Assembly (NCBI RefSeq): GCF_015220045.1
Contig: NZ_JADBGB010000002.1
Coordinates: forward strand, 62,001 to 126,000
Length of the DNA stretch: 64,000 bases
Source of the DNA: Marivivens aquimaris
Lineage (GTDB): Bacteria; Pseudomonadota; Alphaproteobacteria; Rhodobacterales; Rhodobacteraceae
Direction: 5' to 3'
Made by a program: the position numbers and the translations under genes. Below the pieces are notes generated by a model. It had not been told where the DNA came from and did no database searches. It saw nothing but the letters and a program-made list of their open reading frames with translations. Positions 62,814-64,000 of this stretch are shown piece by piece (the stretch's first letter is position 1; the number at the start of each line of letters is the position of its first letter).

Positions 62814-63469
62814 GCCGCGACCGACGCCAGAATGCTCTGCACCACCTGTTCGCGCAGCGCGGCTTGGCCCGCCTCGTCGAACAGATCGTTGCCGAAGTTG
62901 TAGGAGAACGTCGACTGGTTCGCGACGTTGAAAAAGCTCATCGCCGAGATCTGCCAGTGGATCATCAGCGGTGACAATCCGGTCCGCATCACGCCCTCTT
63001 TGACGCCCGCATCGCAGATCCGTTCAATCTGCGTAATCGCCGCCGTGTTGGTTATCATCAGCGATTCCACGTCCATCATGTGCTTCCCGTGATGGATATT
63101 CTCGATCATCACGAGCCGGATGAAATCGCGGTTGTTGGCGTGGTGGTCAAATGTGAACTCCACCAGTTTGCGCAGGGCCTCCATGGGCGGAAAACCGTCG
63201 AGGTTCAGGTCGCGTTCGGCCTGACGGACGCTGCCGTAGACCTCTTCAAGGACAGCGCGGTAGAGCCCCTCTTTGTCCCCGAAATAATAGAAAATCATAC
63301 GCTTGGACGTCTGGATCTGATCCGCGATGTCCTGAACTCTGGCACCAGAAAGCCCGTGTTTCGCGAATTCGACCTTGGCCGCCGCGAGGATGTCAGCCTT
63401 CACCGCTTCGGGGTCTTGCTTCCACGAACGAGGCTTCTTGGGTGCTGAAATCTTGGGCTCTTTGGTCAT
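62810..63469 (-). CDS. TetR/AcrR-family regulator
   Basis: 219 aa. A basic N-terminal tail (residues 1-20) precedes the helix-turn-helix LSGARVQDIADQIQTSKRMIFYYFGDKEGLY. The C-terminal ligand domain includes the TetR_C-type FIRLVMIENIHHGKHM. It diverges from a shikimate/quinate dehydrogenase homologue and two copies of an AACCGTACGGTT-type site lie between them. It may respond to quinate, shikimate or another aromatic precursor. Confidence 0.85.
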   Translation of the reverse strand: MTKEPKISAPKKPRSWKQDPEAVKADILAAAKVEFAKHGLSGARVQDIADQIQTSKRMIFYYFGDKEGLYRAVLEEVYGSVRQAERDLNLDGFPPMEALRKLVEFTFDHHANNRDFIRLVMIENIHHGKHMMDVESLMITNTAAITQIERICDAGVKEGVMRTGLSPLMIHWQISAMSFFNVANQSTFSYNFGNDLFDEAGQAALREQVVQSILASVAA

Positions 63470-63509
63470 AAAAAATACTTTCGTTCAAACGGCTTGCCTG
63501 GTCAAGTTT

Positions 63510-63521
63510 AACCGTCCGGTA
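63510..63521. promoter_or_regulatory. TetR operator copy 1
   Basis: AACCGTCCGGTA within TTAACCGTCCGGTACATT, two mismatches from a perfect palindrome. It is close to the TetR gene start (63469) and exactly 31 bases (about three turns) from copy 2. Confidence 0.65.
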
Positions 63522-63540
63522 CATTTGCGTTGACGCAATT

Positions 63541-63552
63541 AACCGTACGGTT
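63541..63552. promoter_or_regulatory. TetR operator copy 2
   Basis: AACCGTACGGTT, a perfect 12-base palindrome, 39 bases before the dehydrogenase start. ACCGTNCGGT-type sites are common for AcrR-like TetR proteins. The pair with copy 1 would allow side-by-side binding. Confidence 0.7.
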
Positions 63553-63591
63553 CATTGTGAGGTCAGAATCGCTTTGGGAGGAGCGCCCGCA

Positions 63592-64000
63592 ATGCCGTTG
63601 ACCGATACAGATCAGGTGCAGACCACAGTCCGCATGGGACTGATCGGCAAAGGTATCGGCCTGTCGCGCACCCCAGCGATGCACATCGCCGAGGCCGAGG
63701 CCCAAGGTCTGCGCTGCACCTACGATCTGATCGACACCGACACGTCGGACTATGCAGGCCACACGCTCCGCGACCTTCTGAACATCGCAGAGGACAGCGG
63801 TTACGCGGGCCTCAACATCACCTACCCCTACAAGGTCGAGGTCATCGACCACCTCGACGATCTGTCCGACGGTGCGCGTGCGGTTGGCGCGGTGAACACC
63901 GTGATTTTCCGTAACGGCAAGCGCACCGGCCACAACACCGACGCGTCCGGCTTCAAAACCGCGTTCGAGATGTACCTCGGCGACAGCGCTCACGATCACG
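63592..64000 (+). CDS. Shikimate/quinate dehydrogenase family protein (3' end outside the window)
   Basis: At least 136 aa, cut by the window edge. The N-terminal substrate domain has GKGIGLSRTPAMH (substrate-binding S-x-T), GLNITYPYKVEVI with the catalytic lysine, and AVNTV; the NADP-domain boundary GHNTDASGF is also visible. GGGAGGAG at 63576-63583 supports the ATG at 63592. Control by its own TetR gene and the LSRTPAMH variant suggest a catabolic quinate/shikimate dehydrogenase rather than the housekeeping AroE, which is inference. Confidence 0.82.
   Translation, partial: MPLTDTDQVQTTVRMGLIGKGIGLSRTPAMHIAEAEAQGLRCTYDLIDTDTSDYAGHTLRDLLNIAEDSGYAGLNITYPYKVEVIDHLDDLSDGARAVGAVNTVIFRNGKRTGHNTDASGFKTAFEMYLGDSAHDH

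Overview
The window is GC-rich, densely packed bacterial DNA with no rRNA, tRNA, CRISPR array, insertion sequence or prophage that I could see. The gene content fits an alphaproteobacterium of the Rhodobacteraceae/Roseobacter type: Tat-exported ABC binding proteins, a TRAP transporter, a carnitine dehydrogenase-thioesterase fusion with a BKACE enzyme, a caa3-type oxidase, a RirA-like TGA-N9-TCA iron box, and many ABC operons each paired with its own regulator. The taxon is inferred from gene content only. No gap between genes exceeds 300 bases.

Layout. 1-2000: phnC and phnD (phosphonate-type ABC uptake, minus strand), with a divergent response regulator and hybrid histidine kinase (2139-5320). 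5354-12793: one long minus-strand operon that starts with a BKACE enzyme and a carnitine dehydrogenase-thioesterase fusion and continues into a peptide-type ABC transporter. A CdhR-like AraC regulator is divergent from it, so I read this as carnitine import and conversion to glycine betaine. 13881-22070: an esterase, then a sugar ABC transporter with a cytosolic GH38 alpha-mannosidase, controlled by a divergent LacI regulator with two matching operators. 23305-24594: a TetR regulator and a small membrane protein. 24723-29393: ferric-siderophore ABC import plus an FhuF-like reductase, preceded by an iron box. 29487-30534: a lipoprotein, a membrane protein and a YjdM/PhnA zinc-ribbon protein. 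30577-36174: a GntR regulator divergent from a polyamine-type ABC transporter and an Asp/Glu/hydantoin racemase. 36171-42775: an aldo/keto reductase, then a caa3-type oxidase cluster (CtaC with a fused cytochrome c, a CtaD-CtaE fusion, a small membrane protein, CtaG and a triheme cytochrome c). 42876-50390: mixed metabolic and housekeeping genes (Ldh2-type reductase, hydrolase, membrane AraC regulator, FAH hydrolase, RsmB-type methyltransferase, YgiQ).

50551-61650 is the most interesting block. A minus-strand operon encodes a split transketolase, an SDR dehydrogenase and a TRAP transporter. It diverges from a TIM-barrel isomerase/decarboxylase-like protein, a fused DhaK-DhaL ketose kinase and an aldo/keto reductase with a TetR regulator. 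This looks like a complete import-and-catabolism route for an unidentified polyol, ketose or branched sugar, and it is the best candidate here for an undescribed pathway.

61651-64000: a methyltransferase/Rrf2 pair, then a TetR regulator divergent from a shikimate/quinate dehydrogenase homologue cut by the window edge, with two copies of an AACCGTACGGTT-type operator between them.

Regulatory sites stand out. Almost every transporter operon has a readable palindrome next to its regulator gene. Two similar TetR genes 37 kb apart each have a TACA-N5-TGTA palindrome nearby. The leader of the carnitine operon contains a 51-base hyphenated inverted repeat.
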